A stretch of 64,000 bases of DNA from Kaistella flava (ex Peng et al. 2021). GTDB lineage: Bacteria > Bacteroidota > Bacteroidia > Flavobacteriales > Weeksellaceae. Under the pieces are notes generated by a model. It was given only the letters and a program-made list of their open reading frames with translations. It had not been told where the DNA came from and ran no database searches. The translations under genes and the position numbers were made by a program. Positions 33,401-41,501 of the stretch are shown here, piece after piece. Location: positions 930,001 through 994,000 of the forward strand of contig NZ_CP040442.1 in assembly GCF_015191005.1 (NCBI RefSeq), in the 5' to 3' direction. The number at the start of each line of letters is the position of its first letter. The stretch's first letter is position 1.

Positions 33401-36308
33401 GTCCATTTTTAAATTTCTTCTGTTCGGTCAAAGTTTCGCCATTTCCATTTTGAATATAAACATTCACCAAAGCATCAGGAATTGCGGAATAAACAAATAT
33501 TTTCGCTTTTTCAGTTCGCTTGAATTCGGCTTTTGGTTGGATGACTTTTAAATAAGGTTTCTGTGAATCTGTTAAAAATCGTTTATCGAAAACTTCAAAA
33601 GTTTTTTCAGTTTTAATGGTATCTTTTCCTTCAATATTAAAGAGTTCAAGTTTGTAATTTCCAGCAGCAAGTTTTCCGAGATCTAAATTAGTTGACAGTT
33701 GAGCGTTGACAGTTGACGGTTGCTCTGTCTTTTCAATCAAGATTTTTTCCGTTTTCCATTCTTGCTCTTCTTTAGAGAAATAATCATGTGGGAATTTTTG
33801 AATGAATTCTGCTTTCGAAAATTTCGGTAAGTCCTGAATTTGAGTTTCGAAATTAGACCGGTAAACTCTCTCTTTCGGTTGAAGTTTCGATAGTTTAACC
33901 TGATACGATTTCTTTAAATTTTGATCGTTGTAATTTTTTGTTTCAACTTTAATTTTTAAAGGTTCATCGGTAAAAGTATCTTTGATATCATCGGTTTTAA
34001 TGTAATGTGAAACGGAAGCGACTTTTACATTTTCTGTGGAAGATTGGGTTTCTCCGTTAATGTCTGTCACAGAAGCATTAATCTGATAATTATCAATTTG
34101 AATTCCGTCTAAAGTTTCATCTTTCTTGAGATCGATTTTTATGACAAATTCTCCTTTATCATTGGTTTTAACTTCACCTAAAATAGAGTTTTCATTATCA
34201 TTTCCACGTGGAAACCACCAGAAATATCTCCACCGAATATTTTGTTTTTTGATTTCATAATTCACAGTTGCATTGCTCAACACAACGCCGGAAAACATCA
34301 TTGCCTTACCTTTCAGTTCGATGGTTTGTCCGTATTTGTATTCTTCTACAATCGGATCAAAAGTCACTTCAAATTTTGGACGTTTGTATTCTTCAACCTG
34401 GAAATATTTGGTCGCAGAATCATCTAAATCATCAGAATCAACTTCTAGAGAGAATTGACCATTCAGTTTTCCATTAGGTAAAGTGAAACTTCCGTGGTAA
34501 GAACCGAACTCATTGGTGGTGAATTTTTGAGAAGATATTTTTTCACCGTTGGCATCATTTAAAGTTATTTCTTGGGAAACTCCAGATGCTACAGATTCTT
34601 TATCTAAAAATAATTTGGTATTAATCACTTTAAAATAAACGATTTGTCCGGGACGATAAATTCCGCGATCGATAAAAATTTGCGCCAGATTTTCTTCTCC
34701 TAATTTCTTCGGTTCATTATAATATTGATTGCCATAAACCTGCATTAAATTATAATCATTGGTCGAAGGTTGTTGAACCAAATAATATCTGTAATACTGA
34801 TTATCTTTAGAAACAGGAAATTTGAAAACCGCAGATTGATCAGTTTTTACCGCAAAAGAATTGGCCTTGTTATCGTTTGTAAATTCAAAAATTTTCAGAT
34901 TTTCATTAGAAACAGATTTTCCATTTTCACGGTTCACCAACTGTAATTGGTCAGCAATCGTTTTACGTTCATCTTTTTTATTATAGATGATTCTGGAATT
35001 CGTGGCGATGAAATAGAAATTTTCCTGAATCGCATTTTCAACCACATATTCCGCCAGATAAATTCCAGACGGAAGTGCTTTTATTTCTAAAGAAGTTTTG
35101 TGATTTTTATAATCTTTTAAATCCTGCAAATCGAAACTTTCTTTTCTAACTAAAGTTTTCTTGACCGCCGGAAAACGAGTTTTATCATACGAGTTTGCCA
35201 CATATTTCAAAAAATTCTGCTGATCATCTTTAACTTCATAAATATTCAAAGAAAATTTTGAAATATTTTTGGCTTCGGCAACCAGTTGAATCGGCAAATT
35301 TGCTTCCGTATGCGTTTCGTAATAAATCGTTAAAGATGGTTGAAGAATACTATTTTCCCGATTGAGAATATTGTTTATAAATTTAGATTTTGCGTATTGT
35401 TCTTTCGTATTTTTAATCAATAAAAGCGCTTCGTTATATTTTTGGTCAGCAATTAATTGATCGATGATTTCTGCAATAATCATTACTTTATAATCACCTT
35501 CAGTTGGAGATTTTACTAAATTTTGGAGTTGCTGAGATTTGTCTTTACAATTTGAAAAAGAGCAATCGTCATTCAATTTTTGATGTTGAAAATAGAGTTT
35601 TGAATTTCCTGTATTTTTCTGAATTAATTCTGAATACAAATTTGAAATCTTCGATTGATTGCCTTTCTTTTCATTCGGAGTAAAAAGTTGCGAATTATTG
35701 TAGAATTTAATTTCATTCATCGCATTCCAATCAAACAAAGTCGGGAAGTAATCCAAGTCTTCGGTTCCTTCAAAAATCGATTTATACTTCGACATTGAAA
35801 TCTTTTGCAATTCTACTTTCTTTGTTTCCAAATTCGTAAAATTTCTCGTTAAATAATTTTTAAAATCCAATTTCGACCAAGTTTCAATTTGCGTAAAATC
35901 CTGATTATTTAAATTTGTTCTTTGATTAATTTGCCATTGATTTTCATTGTAATACTCAGTAAAAAACTCACCTAATAAAACTTGATACAATAACTTTTCA
36001 TCACCTTTTAATTTTGCATCTAAACCATTTAATTTTGTGAAAAATTGAGTCGAAGTATCATTTTTAGTATCATCATAAGTTTGATTAATAATACTGAATT
36101 CTGCTTTCAAAGAACGAATAAGTTGCACCGGATTGTCTTCTTTCATGGCTTGGTTTTGAATGTCTAAAATTAATGGAAGATTCGATTTATATTGACCTGA
36201 ATGATAATTTTCTGCAACTTTTTTCCATTGCAAATCGTACTGTTTTTGGGCAAAAAAAGAATTTAAAGTAAAAAGAAAAAGAACGAGAGTAAAAAATTTA
36301 TTTTTCAT
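30447..36308 (-). CDS. alpha-2-macroglobulin-family protein without thioester
   Basis: The 1953-aa secreted protein has signal peptide MKNKFFTLVLFLFTLNSFFA. A helical N-terminal part is followed by macroglobulin domains; the MG2-type block reads AQIFIDRGIYRPGQIVYFKV near residue 545. The bait/ANA region contains NETAFFYPNLMTDKDGNVTF, and the helical thioester-type domain has NPDGGFSWYQGYPSSYYNSL. The CxEQ thioester motif is absent, as in E. coli YfaS. Role: periplasmic or surface protease trap or envelope defence (inferred). Around residues 1039-1049 the segment GDTSTGLSAGSE is encoded by a dispersed DNA repeat (33163-33194). Single gene, divergent from the UbiA-like gene. Confidence 0.92.
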   Translation of the reverse strand: MKNKFFTLVLFLFTLNSFFAQKQYDLQWKKVAENYHSGQYKSNLPLILDIQNQAMKEDNPVQLIRSLKAEFSIINQTYDDTKNDTSTQFFTKLNGLDAKLKGDEKLLYQVLLGEFFTEYYNENQWQINQRTNLNNQDFTQIETWSKLDFKNYLTRNFTNLETKKVELQKISMSKYKSIFEGTEDLDYFPTLFDWNAMNEIKFYNNSQLFTPNEKKGNQSKISNLYSELIQKNTGNSKLYFQHQKLNDDCSFSNCKDKSQQLQNLVKSPTEGDYKVMIIAEIIDQLIADQKYNEALLLIKNTKEQYAKSKFINNILNRENSILQPSLTIYYETHTEANLPIQLVAEAKNISKFSLNIYEVKDDQQNFLKYVANSYDKTRFPAVKKTLVRKESFDLQDLKDYKNHKTSLEIKALPSGIYLAEYVVENAIQENFYFIATNSRIIYNKKDERKTIADQLQLVNRENGKSVSNENLKIFEFTNDNKANSFAVKTDQSAVFKFPVSKDNQYYRYYLVQQPSTNDYNLMQVYGNQYYNEPKKLGEENLAQIFIDRGIYRPGQIVYFKVINTKLFLDKESVASGVSQEITLNDANGEKISSQKFTTNEFGSYHGSFTLPNGKLNGQFSLEVDSDDLDDSATKYFQVEEYKRPKFEVTFDPIVEEYKYGQTIELKGKAMMFSGVVLSNATVNYEIKKQNIRWRYFWWFPRGNDNENSILGEVKTNDKGEFVIKIDLKKDETLDGIQIDNYQINASVTDINGETQSSTENVKVASVSHYIKTDDIKDTFTDEPLKIKVETKNYNDQNLKKSYQVKLSKLQPKERVYRSNFETQIQDLPKFSKAEFIQKFPHDYFSKEEQEWKTEKILIEKTEQPSTVNAQLSTNLDLGKLAAGNYKLELFNIEGKDTIKTEKTFEVFDKRFLTDSQKPYLKVIQPKAEFKRTEKAKIFVYSAIPDALVNVYIQNGNGETLTEQKKFKNGLLEYEVSFPKDESIDQINVQFQLVAFNDVQTQSVNLNIASDKKPLRIETVTFRDKLQPGQKEKWTVKVIGDTSTGLSAGSEKINAEVLANMYDKSLDQFASNSYSFQQIYQRSFIMNSYGINENLAQENFSKKLHYLDQKIINVPQFNWFGSKIYGDIVMNRMYSASVKMEVQAETEGAGMEDALYSPPPPPPGNGKYTNKQAANSQENLDKIPVRQNLNETAFFYPNLMTDKDGNVTFEFTSPEALTQWKLMFLAHTKDARSATLEKSVITQKEFSVTPNYPRFLREGDELNLQSKLSSLVAKKLSGTAQLQILDAFTNEDISSKFNLNETQKSFELKENGNEVVTWKLKVPNDISSMIIKVVAKAGNFLDGEQKAIAVLPNRMLVTDAVPIFVKEGQTKTFTLENLVKNTSTTATNFSNTLELTTNPIWEIMFALPSLKNDPNNSADVVFNKWFADVLASEIFKANPKLKTVFEEYQSKGLLISNLEKNQELKQMLLEETPWVLESKNETEQMEKLARLFDANNMRNSIQTDWSELQKLQNPDGGFSWYQGYPSSYYNSLYILNNLGKINEWLKEDTADYQSSEQKEMVAKLINYVDSEVHKYWDVKKEYVWNNYVLDYLDTRNYWEKDYPLTGKGAQLKSLVIKKAPTAKITDFTFFGLHRAALLFNDYKLPVLSKKLLTYLKETSTESETQGIYWKQNLNDWGWYSSKTVNHAGALEAFNKLNPNDTNFIEEMKIWLITQKEVNSWGSSRGTAEVIFTILNSGKSWTSADSDKATIIWGGKELTNPDAKATGYVKSTLKGENIDKQLGTVTVTKPGPGIVQGGLFWQYYEDLDKIKSSESYLSIVKELYKKVKTVNGEELQKIANETPLKVGDKVTVRMILNTDRNMEFIHLKDMRAAGFEPLNVISGYEWKNGLGYYQSTKDASTNFYIENMPKGKYVFEYDYICNASGTFSNGITTLQNYYAPQMNAHTKGTKVTITE
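33163..33194. repeat. dispersed repeat converted to coding sequence
   Basis: GAGCCTGCACTAAGCCCCGT followed by CGAAGTGTCGCC matches the style of the CTTCGACAAGCTCAG repeats at 26194-26264 and 47651-47700. It lies in frame in the macroglobulin-like gene and encodes GDTSTGLSAGSE without any stop. Confidence 0.5.
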
Positions 36309-36364
36309 AGATTTGTTTTATAATATGTAAAACCTTGTAGGTTTTTTTATAACCACTAAGGTTT

Positions 36365-37132
36365 ATGGTTAAGCACTGTTTAAATTTACTAAAAAAATAC
36401 ATTATCGACAGTCAAATTTATGTTTCCCTTATGGGAACTTTGTTTGCTGTCTTTTTTATGTGGGAGCAAAGCATTATCAAAACGCCGACCATTGCACTTA
36501 TTTTCATTACTTATTTTAGCGGATATCTCTATACCAAATACCAAAATACCGGTAAATTATTTTACAAAGTACTGATATTCAATGTTATTTCCGGACTGGC
36601 TTCTGCAGCTTTAATTATCTTTAATCACAATGAAATCCGCTTAGTAAAATGGCTGATTATTGTGGTTTTAGGACTTTTATACGACAGTAATTTTCTTAAA
36701 TTTTTCGTAAGAAAAATCCCATTATTCAAAATATTTTATGTTGGTTTAACTTGGGCATTAATTAATTCCTGGCTGATTTTACCGGAGTTTAATGCCGAGA
36801 TTTTCTGGATCAGTTTATTCTTTATCACGGCTTTGGTTTTACCTTTCGACATTCGGGATATGAAATCAGATACCGTTATTACTTTTCCTCAATTGATCGG
36901 TGTTCAGAATACAAAATACTTGGCGTACCTATTAATTTTTCTCAGTTTAATTATTTCGATATTTTATTTAAAGATTGAATTTTCTTTCGCATTTTTCCTA
37001 ACATTGATTTTCACCTTTGTATTGATCTATTTTTCAGAGAATTCCAATAAAGGTTCTTACTTTTCATTTTGGGTTGAGAGCTGTTCGGCTTTGCCGTTTT
37101 TATTTGTAATCTTAAATCGGCTCATTAATTGA
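36365..37132 (+). CDS. UbiA-like polytopic membrane protein
   Basis: The 255-aa protein has eight or nine hydrophobic helices. FDIRDMKSDTVITFPQLIG near residues 160-178 resembles the second Asp motif of UbiA prenyltransferases (DxxxD before a helix), but the first NDxxDxxxD motif is missing (only LGLLYDSNFLKFFVRKIP is in that place). It may be a divergent or non-catalytic UbiA-like protein, common in Bacteroidota. It is followed after 26 bases by an Omp85/TamA-like gene on the same strand. Confidence 0.7.
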   Translation: MVKHCLNLLKKYIIDSQIYVSLMGTLFAVFFMWEQSIIKTPTIALIFITYFSGYLYTKYQNTGKLFYKVLIFNVISGLASAALIIFNHNEIRLVKWLIIVVLGLLYDSNFLKFFVRKIPLFKIFYVGLTWALINSWLILPEFNAEIFWISLFFITALVLPFDIRDMKSDTVITFPQLIGVQNTKYLAYLLIFLSLIISIFYLKIEFSFAFFLTLIFTFVLIYFSENSNKGSYFSFWVESCSALPFLFVILNRLIN

Positions 37133-37158
37133 TACTCCCTTTTCCTTAAAAAATCATA

Positions 37159-38979
37159 TTGCAGTCCAAATATATCTTCCCTTTAATTTTATTTTTATCT
37201 TGTATTTCTTTTGTTTCAGCGCAAGAGACAAACGATTCATTAGAAAAAAAGGATTCCTTGTATTATAAAATTGAAGAGTTTTCTGACAAAAGAAAATCTA
37301 CCAAATTTATTCACCGTTTTATTTTTCGACGTGAAGCTGATTCTGTTTCGGTCGCATCGAGAACTCAAGAATATTCTCGAATTTCTTATAATGGAAAAAT
37401 CATTCGAAATATTAAAATTGAAACTATTGATCCTTTTGGTCACGAAATTTCAAAAAAAAATACGGAACCTAAATGGTTTGATCGCACTGCAGAACACATT
37501 CACATCGATTCTAAAAGATCGACGATCAGCAATTATTTACTTTTCAAAAAAGGAGAAAAATATAATGCTCAGAAACTGTACGAATCCGAACGAATCTTGC
37601 GTGACATGCCGTTTATCAACCGCGTGAACATCAGTATTATTGACAGTATAAGCACCAAAGATTCAATTGATATTTTGGTAAAAGTTTTGGATTCCTGGAG
37701 TTTAAAACCCAGATTACGTCTTTCCGGAAGCAAAATTGGTGCGGGGATTACAGAAGAAAATCTACTCGGTTTGGGCCATGAATTCAATTTTCTTTACACC
37801 AATGATTTTAAAGAAAAAGAGAATCACATCTCGGGAAGTTATATGGCGTACAATCTTTTCGGCTCTTTTATCAATGCAGGAATTTCTGGAGAAAAAGATT
37901 TTTTAAATAATGAAAGAATCACTTTCAGTGCGCGACGGGATTTCTTTTCGCCACTTACAAGATGGGCGGGAGGATTTACTTTTGAATATTTTATGAAAAA
38001 AGTTTTGATGCCTGTTGAAAATACCGAAGTCTTTCCTGAAGTTCAAATCAAAGTTTATAATCAGGATTTATGGGGCGGTTATCAATTCCCAGTTTTCTTC
38101 GGAGACAAAACGGAAATTTCCAGAAATATTGCGGTATTGGGACGTTTTCAAAATTATCAATATAAAGACAATCCAGCGATTGATGATCAAAATTTCTTCT
38201 CTTCTTACAATAGTTTTCTGGCTTCAGCAACTTATGTAGAAAGGAAATTCTCTGTAAAAAGAAATATATTTGAATATAACCTTCCCGAAGATATTCCCTA
38301 CGGAAAATCGCTTGGAATGACTGGAGGGTTACTAAAAAGAAGCAGTAAGATTGTTCCTTATGCCGGAATTTCCGGATCTGTTGGCAGTTTTATCAACTGG
38401 GGATATTTTACCGTGAAAGCTGAATATGGAAGATTCTTTAATGAAGAAAAAGAAAACAGTGATTCTTTCCGATTAGAGGGAACTTATTTTACAAAGTTGC
38501 ACGATTATAAATTTGGTAAAGTAAGACATTTCTTTTCGCCGACTTTTGCTTGGGGAAGTCCGGCATATAATTCCACTTACAAAGACCGAATGACGATTTC
38601 TGGTGAGGAAGAATTTCCGGCGTACAGTGAAGATTTTATTGGGACAAAAAAACTAATTCTGCGACATCAAATGCAATTTTTCGTCGATAAAACCTGGAAG
38701 AATTTTCACTTTAGTCCGTACAGTATCGTAGAATTTGGTTGGCTTGCGAAAAATAACGAAATCTTATTCAAAGCCAAAACCAATTCGAAATTTGGAATTG
38801 GTATTCTGATAGATAATCCTTATTTGGTTTTTAACAAAATTCAGGTATCTTTTGTCTATTATCCAAATGTTCCTTTTGACAACAAAGCGGTTTATGAATT
38901 CAATAATTACCGCAATACAATGCTTCCTATCAATTCTTTTGGAACGGATATTCCTCATTTTGTCAATTTTGAAAACTAA
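37159..38979 (+). CDS. Omp85/TamA-like outer-membrane protein
   Basis: The 606-aa protein has signal peptide MQSKYIFPLILFLSCISFVS read from a TTG start. A POTRA-like segment follows (IRNIKIETIDPFG; ILRDMPFINRVNISI; SIDILVKVLDSW, about 75-190), then a long beta-barrel starting at KPRLRLSGSKIGAGITEENL and GLGHEFNF. This is the BamA/TamA-type architecture with few POTRA repeats. The essential BamA would be longer, so this is likely an accessory Omp85 protein. Cargo unknown. Confidence 0.8.
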   Translation: MQSKYIFPLILFLSCISFVSAQETNDSLEKKDSLYYKIEEFSDKRKSTKFIHRFIFRREADSVSVASRTQEYSRISYNGKIIRNIKIETIDPFGHEISKKNTEPKWFDRTAEHIHIDSKRSTISNYLLFKKGEKYNAQKLYESERILRDMPFINRVNISIIDSISTKDSIDILVKVLDSWSLKPRLRLSGSKIGAGITEENLLGLGHEFNFLYTNDFKEKENHISGSYMAYNLFGSFINAGISGEKDFLNNERITFSARRDFFSPLTRWAGGFTFEYFMKKVLMPVENTEVFPEVQIKVYNQDLWGGYQFPVFFGDKTEISRNIAVLGRFQNYQYKDNPAIDDQNFFSSYNSFLASATYVERKFSVKRNIFEYNLPEDIPYGKSLGMTGGLLKRSSKIVPYAGISGSVGSFINWGYFTVKAEYGRFFNEEKENSDSFRLEGTYFTKLHDYKFGKVRHFFSPTFAWGSPAYNSTYKDRMTISGEEEFPAYSEDFIGTKKLILRHQMQFFVDKTWKNFHFSPYSIVEFGWLAKNNEILFKAKTNSKFGIGILIDNPYLVFNKIQVSFVYYPNVPFDNKAVYEFNNYRNTMLPINSFGTDIPHFVNFEN

Positions 38980-38995
38980 ACTTTAGAAGTCTTTT

Positions 38996-39030
38996 TTTGA
39001 GAGTGTTCTGAAATGAAATTTTTATCTTTA
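38996..39030 (+). promoter_or_regulatory. promoter of the second toxin-antitoxin pair
   Basis: TTTG (38996-38999) and TATCTTTA (39023-39030) are 23 bases apart, near the Bacteroidota consensus. The predicted start of transcription near 39036 lies after the ATG at 39013 and before the one at 39046, supporting the latter as the antitoxin start. Confidence 0.4.
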
Positions 39031-39045
39031 CAGAAATTTAGTGTG

Positions 39046-39285
39046 ATGGAAAATTTAGATGTATTAAGAAGCAGATTGGTTCAAAAAATATTTTTAACAA
39101 AAAATATAGATTTACTAGATGCGCTAGACAAAATTTTTTCATCTACAGAAAATGATACTGAACAGAAATTTCAACTTTCCGCAACACAGAAAGAAATACT
39201 TCTATTGGCTGAAGAGGATATTAAGTATGGCAGAACATTAACCGATGCAGAACTTAGAAAACTGGATGAGGAATGGATGCAATAA
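39046..39285 (+). CDS. antitoxin of RelE/ParE pair
   Basis: The 79-aa protein starts at ATG 39046 (MENLDVLRSRLVQKIFLTKN); a longer frame begins at 39013. It is a helical acidic protein: LLDALDKIFSS, QLSATQKEILLLAEEDIKYG, LTDAELRKLDEEWMQ. This pattern (helix, linker, LSxxQxxxLxxxxxDIxxGR) is widespread for antitoxins paired with small RelE/ParE toxins in Bacteroidota. It overlaps the toxin start by 13 bases. Confidence 0.75.
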   Translation: MENLDVLRSRLVQKIFLTKNIDLLDALDKIFSSTENDTEQKFQLSATQKEILLLAEEDIKYGRTLTDAELRKLDEEWMQ

Positions 39286-39581
39286 TTGTAATTTGGACCA
39301 ATCTAGCCATTACCCAAAGAAATAAGATTTTTGAATATTGGAATAAAAGAAATAGAAGTAATTCCTATTCTAAAAGGATTAATTTAATCATCTACGAGAA
39401 AATAGATTTACTGGAGTCAAATCCTTTAATCGGTGAAGAAATTGAAGATTATAATGCACGAATTATCCATTTTGAAAATTACGGTTTGGTCTATAAAATT
39501 GAAAAACATAATATCTACATTCTTTCTTTTTGGGATAGTAAGCAGAATCCAAAAAAAATACTGGAAATTTTGAAAAAATAG
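39273..39581 (+). CDS. RelE/ParE-family toxin
   Basis: The 102-aa protein fits the ParE/RelE fold: IVIWTNLAITQRNKIFEYWN at the N-terminus, then SYSKRINLIIYEKIDLLESN PLIG, and the closing strands IIHFENYGLVYKIEKHNIYI and LSFWDSKQNP. It is translationally coupled to the antitoxin and followed four bases later by recF. It is a different family branch from the array at 8-10 kb. Confidence 0.85.
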   Translation: MDAIIVIWTNLAITQRNKIFEYWNKRNRSNSYSKRINLIIYEKIDLLESNPLIGEEIEDYNARIIHFENYGLVYKIEKHNIYILSFWDSKQNPKKILEILKK

Positions 39582-39584
39582 AAA

Positions 39585-40664
39585 ATGATTGTCAATAATT
39601 TAAAAATTCAGAATTTCAAAAATCATCAAGAACGAGACTTCGATTTCTCTAAACAAATCAATTGTTTTGTAGGAAATAATGGTGTAGGAAAAACCAATAT
39701 TCTTGATGCTCTTCATTATTTGTCGATGGCAAAAAGTTTCCTGGGAAATAAAGATCTTAACAATATTAAAACTGATGAAGATTTTTTCACCATTGAAGGA
39801 ACAATTGACGATGGCGAAAAAGAAAATATTATCAAAATTCAGCAACCGAAAGATGCCAAGAAAATCATTAAGAAAAATGATAAATCTTATGATAGAATGG
39901 CAGATCATATCGGATTTTTACCAAGTGTAATTATATCGCCGTACGATTCTAATTTGATTTCTGACTCTGGTGAAAGCCGACGGAAATTTCTTGATGCCAT
40001 GATTTCGCAAACGGATTCTGAATATCTTTTCAATTTAATTCAATATCAAAAAACGGTTCAGCAAAGAAATGCTTTATTAAAAGATTTCGCTAAAAACAGA
40101 TATTTTGATGCCGACAGTTTGGAAATTTACAATGAACCTTTAAGTAAATTTGGAACGAGAATCTTTGAGAAAAGAAGAGAATTCACCGATTCGATTGTAC
40201 CACTAATTCAAAATTACTACGAAATTATTTCTAAAGGAAAAGAGAAAATCTCGGTGATTTATGAATCTGATTTGAGTGAAAATTCTTTCGGAGATTTACT
40301 TCAACAAAATTTAGAAAAAGACAGAATCTTAACTTACACGTCGAAAGGAATTCATAAAGATGATTTGCTTTTTGAGATGAACGGAATCTCAATGAAGAAA
40401 ACGGCAAGTCAGGGACAGCAAAAATCTTTTTTAATTGCGTTAAAACTTTCTCAGATGAATCGCATTAAAGAATTAACCGGAAAAACTCCGATTCTTTTGC
40501 TGGATGATATTTTCGATAAACTTGATGATTCCAGAGTTTCACAATTAATTGAACTCGTCAATCAAGAACATTTTGGGCAAATTTTCATTACGGATACAAG
40601 CCGAGAAAGAACGGAGAATGTGGTGAAGAGAATTAATGAGGAATCAAAAATTTTTGAATTGTAA
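39585..40664 (+). CDS. recF: DNA replication and repair protein RecF
   Basis: The 359-aa SMC-like ATPase loads RecA at gaps. Walker A is CFVGNNGVGKTNILDALHYL (about 26-45), the signature motif KKTASQGQQKSFLIALKLSQ, and Walker B ILLLDDIFDKLDDSRVSQLI. FLPSVIISPYDSNLISDSGE and RRKFLDAMISQ are typical RecF text. Full length. In Bacteroidota recF is usually followed directly by a DUF721 gene; here a four-helix-bundle cassette intervenes. Confidence 0.95.
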   Translation: MIVNNLKIQNFKNHQERDFDFSKQINCFVGNNGVGKTNILDALHYLSMAKSFLGNKDLNNIKTDEDFFTIEGTIDDGEKENIIKIQQPKDAKKIIKKNDKSYDRMADHIGFLPSVIISPYDSNLISDSGESRRKFLDAMISQTDSEYLFNLIQYQKTVQQRNALLKDFAKNRYFDADSLEIYNEPLSKFGTRIFEKRREFTDSIVPLIQNYYEIISKGKEKISVIYESDLSENSFGDLLQQNLEKDRILTYTSKGIHKDDLLFEMNGISMKKTASQGQQKSFLIALKLSQMNRIKELTGKTPILLLDDIFDKLDDSRVSQLIELVNQEHFGQIFITDTSRERTENVVKRINEESKIFEL

Positions 40665-40674
40665 AAAAAGTTCC

Positions 40675-41206
40675 GGGCTTCGGGTTTCGGGTTACGTGTC
40701 GCACGATTTAAGTTTTGATATTTAAACTTTATATATTTGAATAGTACTTTAATTTTTAAAAAACAGAAATAATGAGTTACAGAACACTTGACATTTATAA
40801 AATGAGTTTTGATCTATTTTTAAAAACGCATCCTACTTCATTAAAACTTCCAAAGTATGAACTTTATGAATTGGGAAGTCAATTACGACGTTCATCTGAT
40901 TCGGTTTTATCAAATATAATTGAAGGCTACGGAAGAAGTTATTATAAAAAAGAATACGAAAGGTTTTTAGTTTTCAGCCATTCAAGTTGCGATGAAACTA
41001 TTGGACATTTAGAAAAACTTTTGCATTTATATCCTGATTTAAAAGATGATTTTGAACCACTGCGTAATGACTACGATTTATTAGGAGGAAAGATTAATAA
41101 TTACCTAAAATGGGTGAGAATAAATTGGAACGATGGAAATACTAAACCATAACTGAAACCACATTTTTTAAACTCGAAACTACAAACCCGAAACTCGTAA
41201 CACGAC
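40675..41206. mobile_element. four-helix-bundle gene cassette
   Basis: The gene at 40772 is bracketed by repetitive text built of CGGGTTTCGGGTTACG (left, 40675-40705) and its inverse CCCGAAACTCGTAACACG (right, about 41188-41205). The cassette interrupts the usual recF - DUF721 neighbourhood. The limits are approximate and mobility is inferred. Confidence 0.45.
40772..41152 (+). CDS. four helix bundle protein (23S rRNA IVP / Avd-like family)
   Basis: The 126-aa protein is typical of the S23/four-helix-bundle family: YRTLDIYKMSFDLFLKTHPT, YELGSQLRRSSDSVLSNIIE (the conserved QLRRA-x-SIxxNIxEG motif), GYGRSYYKKEYERFLVFSHS, SCDETIGHLEKLLHLYPD. Relatives are encoded in rRNA intervening sequences or act as accessory protein in diversity-generating retroelements, but neither an rRNA nor a reverse transcriptase is here. 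Function unknown. It sits within inverted GGGTTTCGGG-type flanks. Confidence 0.88.
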   Translation: MSYRTLDIYKMSFDLFLKTHPTSLKLPKYELYELGSQLRRSSDSVLSNIIEGYGRSYYKKEYERFLVFSHSSCDETIGHLEKLLHLYPDLKDDFEPLRNDYDLLGGKINNYLKWVRINWNDGNTKP

Positions 41207-41207
41207 C

Positions 41208-41501
41208 ATGAAAAAGAAGAAAAGAGAATATCAATCATCAGAACTCGTGAAATCATTTGCGAGAATCTATGGCTTTGAAAATAAATTACTTGCTTTTGAG
41301 GTTAAAGATTTCTTACACGAATATTTAAACGATGCTCTTTTCAGCGAAATAGAATCGGTGAATATCAACAAGAAAATTTTAGAAATCAGAATAAAATCTC
41401 CTTTGCTGAAAAACGACTTTAGAATGCGAAAAACATTTTACCTAAAGAAGTTTCAGGAGAAATTCGGCGAAGAACATTTTATTGATCTTCTGGTTTTATA
41501 G
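41208..41501 (+). CDS. DUF721-family protein
   Basis: The 97-aa basic protein shows the DUF721 pattern: ELVKSFARIYGFENKLLAFE and then VNINKKILEIRIKSPLLKND, RMRKTFYLKKFQEKFGEEHF with a terminal IDLLVL. DUF721 genes follow recF in many Bacteroidota and may act in DNA metabolism. It overlaps the convergent gene at 41479 by 23 bases. Confidence 0.8.
   Translation: MKKKKREYQSSELVKSFARIYGFENKLLAFEVKDFLHEYLNDALFSEIESVNINKKILEIRIKSPLLKNDFRMRKTFYLKKFQEKFGEEHFIDLLVL

Noticed and set aside
39013..39045. Upstream start of the second antitoxin
   Set aside because: The extra residues overlap a likely promoter and are unlike related antitoxin starts; ATG 39046 is preferred.
40772..41152. rRNA intervening sequence or diversity-generating retroelement
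   Set aside because: No rRNA sequence, reverse transcriptase or template/variable repeat pair is nearby; only the four-helix-bundle gene is present.
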